7,163 bases of DNA from Bacillota bacterium (GTDB taxonomy: Bacteria > Bacillota > DSM-12270 > Thermacetogeniales > Thermacetogeniaceae). The stretch spans positions 1 through 7,163 of the forward strand of contig DAOURU010000053.1 in assembly GCA_030627585.1 (NCBI GenBank), written 5' to 3'. Position numbers and translations under genes: made by a program. A model generated the notes under the pieces. That model did not search any database and had not been told where the DNA came from. It was given only the letters and a program-made list of their open reading frames with translations. Positions 4,986-7,163 of the stretch are shown here, piece by piece. The stretch's first letter is position 1; each line of letters starts with the position of its first letter.

Positions 4986-5675
4986 TTGTGGGAAAGTTTC
5001 GTTAGCGGTTTCAGCCAGTTGATAGAGTTTTTTTACGTGGCAACTACCCGGTTAAACGTTCCAAGCTACGGGCTTGCGATTATTTTTTTTACAATTACAG
5101 TAAAAGCCGTACTTTTTCCGCTCACTGCAAAACAGATGCGGTCAATGCGCATGATCCAGGAACTGCAGCCGAAAATCAAAGCAATCCAAGAGAAGTACCG
5201 GGATAAACCGGAGAAGGCACAGCGCGCTATGATGGATCTCTACAAAGAGACAGGCGCCAACCCACTTTCAGGGTGTTTACCTCTTTTAGTGCAGATGCCG
5301 ATTTTATTTGCCCTCTATCAAGCTCTCCTCCATTTTCCTTTTAGTGTGGTGGAGCACGCCCGCTTTTTGTGGGTTGAAAATTTAGCCCAGCCGGACCTGA
5401 TTGGACTGCCTGTTTTGGCGGTAGTGACAACCTTTGGCCAGCAGTATATTACAACCATCAGCACAGTAGGGAAAATTGAATCCAACCAACGGATGATGCT
5501 GTACTTCATGCCTTTATTTATTGGGTGGCTTGCGCGTTCCTTTCCGGCAGGTTTAGCTTTGTATTGGGTAACATTTAGCTTTGTAGGGATTGTCGAACAG
5601 TGGGTTATTAAACGTCATGTTCGGGTTGGAAGGGAGCAGGGTATAACCAATGAGTTGGATCGAAGCAGAAGGTAA
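4986..5675 (+). CDS. yidC: Membrane protein insertase YidC/Oxa1 family
   Basis: This insertase moves proteins from the ribosome or Sec translocon into the cytoplasmic membrane. The 229 residues represent the short Gram-positive form, with no large external domain. I see no lipobox signal, unlike Bacillus SpoIIIJ/YidC. The first core segment (about 28-46) ends in FPLTAKQMRSM and contains Lys40 where many homologues have the groove Arg. A charged cytoplasmic hairpin follows (about 52-90, QELQPKIKAIQEKY), then the NPLSGCLPLLVQMPILFALYQAL segment (92-114) and hydrophobic segments near 137-152, 171-187 and 188-206. The start is TTG at 4986 (MWESFVSGF), as in clostridial homologues. The frame is open further upstream but has no ATG, GTG or TTG. 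Its 3' end overlaps jag by 26 bp. Confidence 0.95.
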   Translation: MWESFVSGFSQLIEFFYVATTRLNVPSYGLAIIFFTITVKAVLFPLTAKQMRSMRMIQELQPKIKAIQEKYRDKPEKAQRAMMDLYKETGANPLSGCLPLLVQMPILFALYQALLHFPFSVVEHARFLWVENLAQPDLIGLPVLAVVTTFGQQYITTISTVGKIESNQRMMLYFMPLFIGWLARSFPAGLALYWVTFSFVGIVEQWVIKRHVRVGREQGITNELDRSRR

Positions 5676-6270
5676 CACTGTCGAAGAGGCTGTGAAGGCA
5701 GCAGTTGGAGACTTAGGTGTGAGTGAAGACGAGGTCGAAATTGAAGTATTAGATCCCGGATCCCGCGGTTTTTTTGGAATTTTAGGAGGGCGGCAGGCGC
5801 GGGTGCGCGTCCGGCGCATAATGAGCCCGGACCAGTTACTTAAAGATTTTTTAAAAAATATTGTCGCGGGGATGGGTTTAGATGTAACATTTGAAGTTAA
5901 AAAAAAGGGTGAGTACTGGTGTGCCGAATTTGAAGGCCCGGATGTGCGAATTTTAATCGGGCGCCGGGGGGATACTCTAGATGCCCTGCAATTACTGGTG
6001 AATCTCGCAATCTGCCGCCGCGTCGGGGAAAAAGTGCGGATCATTTTAGATGCCGAGGGTTACCGGCAGCGCCGCGAAAAAACCTTGCGCCGCCTGGCCC
6101 GCAGGATCTCGGAAAAAGTGCGCCGGTCGAAAAGAAATGTTGCCCTGGAACCGATGACTCCCCAAGAGCGGCGCGTCATCCACATGGAATTACAGGCAGA
6201 TCCCTGGGTATATACAATCAGCGAGGGGGAGGAGCCTTACCGCAAGGTAGTTGTTTGCTTGCGCAAGTAA
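5650..6270 (+). CDS. jag: RNA-binding protein Jag/KhpB (Jag-N, KH and R3H domains)
   Basis: Jag (also KhpB or EloR) is a cytoplasmic RNA-binding protein linked in Bacillota to cell elongation and division, often together with KhpA. Three domains are visible in 206 residues. The Jag N-terminal domain (about 1-55) has VLDPGSRGFFGILGGRQARV. The KH domain (about 65-135) has the GRRGDTLDALQ loop (104-114). The R3H domain (about 140-205) has the ERRVIHMEL motif (173-181). The ATG at 5650 lies inside the yidC end, so the genes overlap by 26 bp in different frames. AGCAGG at 5635-5640 is at a 9-nt spacing, suggesting coupled translation. It is the last gene before the terminator at 6311-6339. Confidence 0.95.
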   Translation: MSWIEAEGNTVEEAVKAAVGDLGVSEDEVEIEVLDPGSRGFFGILGGRQARVRVRRIMSPDQLLKDFLKNIVAGMGLDVTFEVKKKGEYWCAEFEGPDVRILIGRRGDTLDALQLLVNLAICRRVGEKVRIILDAEGYRQRREKTLRRLARRISEKVRRSKRNVALEPMTPQERRVIHMELQADPWVYTISEGEEPYRKVVVCLRK

Positions 6271-6310
6271 AGCCCTACGGGTGGTGGTCCATAAGATTTT
6301 GTGAGGTGAG

Positions 6311-6339
6311 GGGCTTTTTAAATAAAAGCCCTTTTTTTT
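6311..6339 (+). terminator. Rho-independent terminator after jag
   Basis: GGGCTTTT (6311-6318) pairs perfectly with AAAAGCCC (6324-6331) around a 5-nt loop and is followed by eight T bases (6332-6339). It ends the rpmH-jag transcription unit 41 bp after the jag stop. An upstream AAAGCCC (6269-6275) could compete for the left arm. Confidence 0.9.
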
Positions 6340-6407
6340 CAGGCGGCTCCCGGAGCAAGACATTTATTTATTGTTGAGATAAATGGAAAGATGCAGGGGG
6401 TTGTTAC

Positions 6408-7163
6408 ATGGAGTGCGATAAGAATGGTGAACTTATTGCGGCCCTGGGCGCACCGGTCGGTGAGGCGGCAATTGGAATTGTGCGCCTGAGCGGGAGGGGA
6501 GCGGTTGAATTGGCGGCGCGAATTTTCCGCCCCCGCCGTCCCGCATTGAAACTTTCCGAAGTTCCGTCCCATACCGTACATGTTGGTTTTATTGCTACAC
6601 CGGAAGGCAAGCTGCTGGACGAGGTTCTGGTTAGTGTAATGCGGGCGCCCCGCACCTATACCCGTGAAGATGTAGTTGAGATTTACTGTCATGGCGGCGT
6701 GATTTCTGTCCGGAGCGTGTTGGATCTTGTTTTACATGAAGGGGCGCGCCTCGCAGAGCCCGGGGAATTCACAAAAAGGGCGTTTTTGAACGGCCGCATT
6801 GACCTCGCCCAGGCGGAAGCGGTGCTGGATTTGATCCGGGCGCGCAGTGAGGCCGGGAGGGAGCTTGCCCTCCAACAGCTCGGGGGAACGCTGTCCCGCG
6901 CGGTGGCAGAACTGCGTGCCCAAATTAAAGACCTGCTGGCAGGGATTGAGGCCGAGCTGGATTTTCCCGAGGATGTGGAACCCCGGACAAAAGAGGAGCG
7001 CAAGCAGAAAATCAGGATTTTAATAGAGAAAATACAAAACTTTCTTAAGGGGAGCGAAGTCGGCCGCATCTACCGCGAGGGGGTTGCAACTGCCCTTGTG
7101 GGCAAGCCTAATGTTGGGAAATCAACATTGTTAAACCTTCTTTTGGATGAGGAAAGGGCTCTC
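6408..7163 (+). CDS. mnmE: tRNA uridine-5-carboxymethylaminomethyl(34) synthesis GTPase MnmE, 5' part
   Basis: MnmE (TrmE), with MnmG, modifies the wobble uridine of certain tRNAs using a tetrahydrofolate-derived carbon. It is a potassium-dependent GTPase. The 252 codons present encode the N-terminal folate-binding domain (about 1-120, with GAPVGEAAIGIVRLSG near 14-29 and APRTYTREDVVEIYCHGG near 79-96). The GEFTKRAFLNGRIDLAQAEAV stretch (118-138) and the helical domain follow, then the start of the GTPase domain with the G1 motif GKPNVGKS (232-239). The remaining G motifs and the C-terminal Cys lie outside the window. The ATG at 6408 has GGGGG 7 nt upstream, and a stop closes the frame at 6375. 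The start lies 68 bp beyond the terminator, and no clear promoter is visible between them. The gene is notably GC-rich compared with rnpA. Confidence 0.96.
   Translation, partial: MECDKNGELIAALGAPVGEAAIGIVRLSGRGAVELAARIFRPRRPALKLSEVPSHTVHVGFIATPEGKLLDEVLVSVMRAPRTYTREDVVEIYCHGGVISVRSVLDLVLHEGARLAEPGEFTKRAFLNGRIDLAQAEAVLDLIRARSEAGRELALQQLGGTLSRAVAELRAQIKDLLAGIEAELDFPEDVEPRTKEERKQKIRILIEKIQNFLKGSEVGRIYREGVATALVGKPNVGKSTLLNLLLDEERAL

Noticed and set aside
4942..5019. A GTG-initiated 25-codon frame overlapping the yidC start.
   Set aside because: Its GTG overlaps the Shine-Dalgarno motif, so it has no ribosome binding site at a workable distance. The predicted peptide has no recognisable features.
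5553..6044. Long minus-strand open frame of 163 codons opposite jag, and similar frames opposite mnmE and recF.
   Set aside because: They are shadows of well-recognised genes, with low-complexity composition rich in Ser, Arg, Pro and Thr, and no family resemblance.
6346..6356. Short palindrome GCTCCCGGAGC after the terminator.
   Set aside because: The stem is only five bases with a one-base centre and no T tract. It probably has no function of its own.

Overview
The window is a bacterial chromosomal replication origin in the gene order typical of Bacillota, most likely Clostridia. A minus-strand arm (dnaA, dnaN, recF, start of remB) faces away from a plus-strand arm (rpmH, rnpA, yidD, yidC, jag/khpB, start of mnmE). 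The rpmH-dnaA junction lies between them, so every gene is on the leading strand. A DUF370/RemB start right after recF, a short clostridial-type YidC without a lipoprotein signal, and Jag between YidC and MnmE support this placement. I cannot name a genus.

Left arm, read leftwards: dnaA (2559-3875) and dnaN (1192-2361) flank an AT-rich spacer that looks like the unwinding half of a bipartite origin. It has DnaA boxes, a G-rich block, a short DnaA-trio-like run and a 33-bp A/T tract. recF follows dnaN after 3 bp, without the S4-domain gene often found there. The first seven codons of remB, with a strong ribosome binding site, sit at the window edge.

Centre: 3876-4100 holds three DnaA-box-like 9-mers next to dnaA, a candidate dnaA promoter, and a near-consensus sigma-A-type promoter for rpmH.

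Right arm: rpmH, rnpA, yidD, yidC and jag form a compact run covering ribosomal protein L34, tRNA 5' processing, membrane protein insertion and an RNA-binding protein. It ends at a strong intrinsic terminator (6311-6339). mnmE begins after it and runs off the window.

No new multi-gene system is visible; the gene content is core housekeeping. The points worth a second look are small in scale. Two related palindromes sit in frame inside dnaN exactly where the clamp is longer than its relatives. A 19-bp tandem duplication has rewritten the rnpA 3' end. RnpA has a lysine-substituted RNR motif. A strong Shine-Dalgarno sequence before yidC has no start codon. The origin has a possible DnaA-trio layout. 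All family assignments rest on motif recognition by eye, with no database search.
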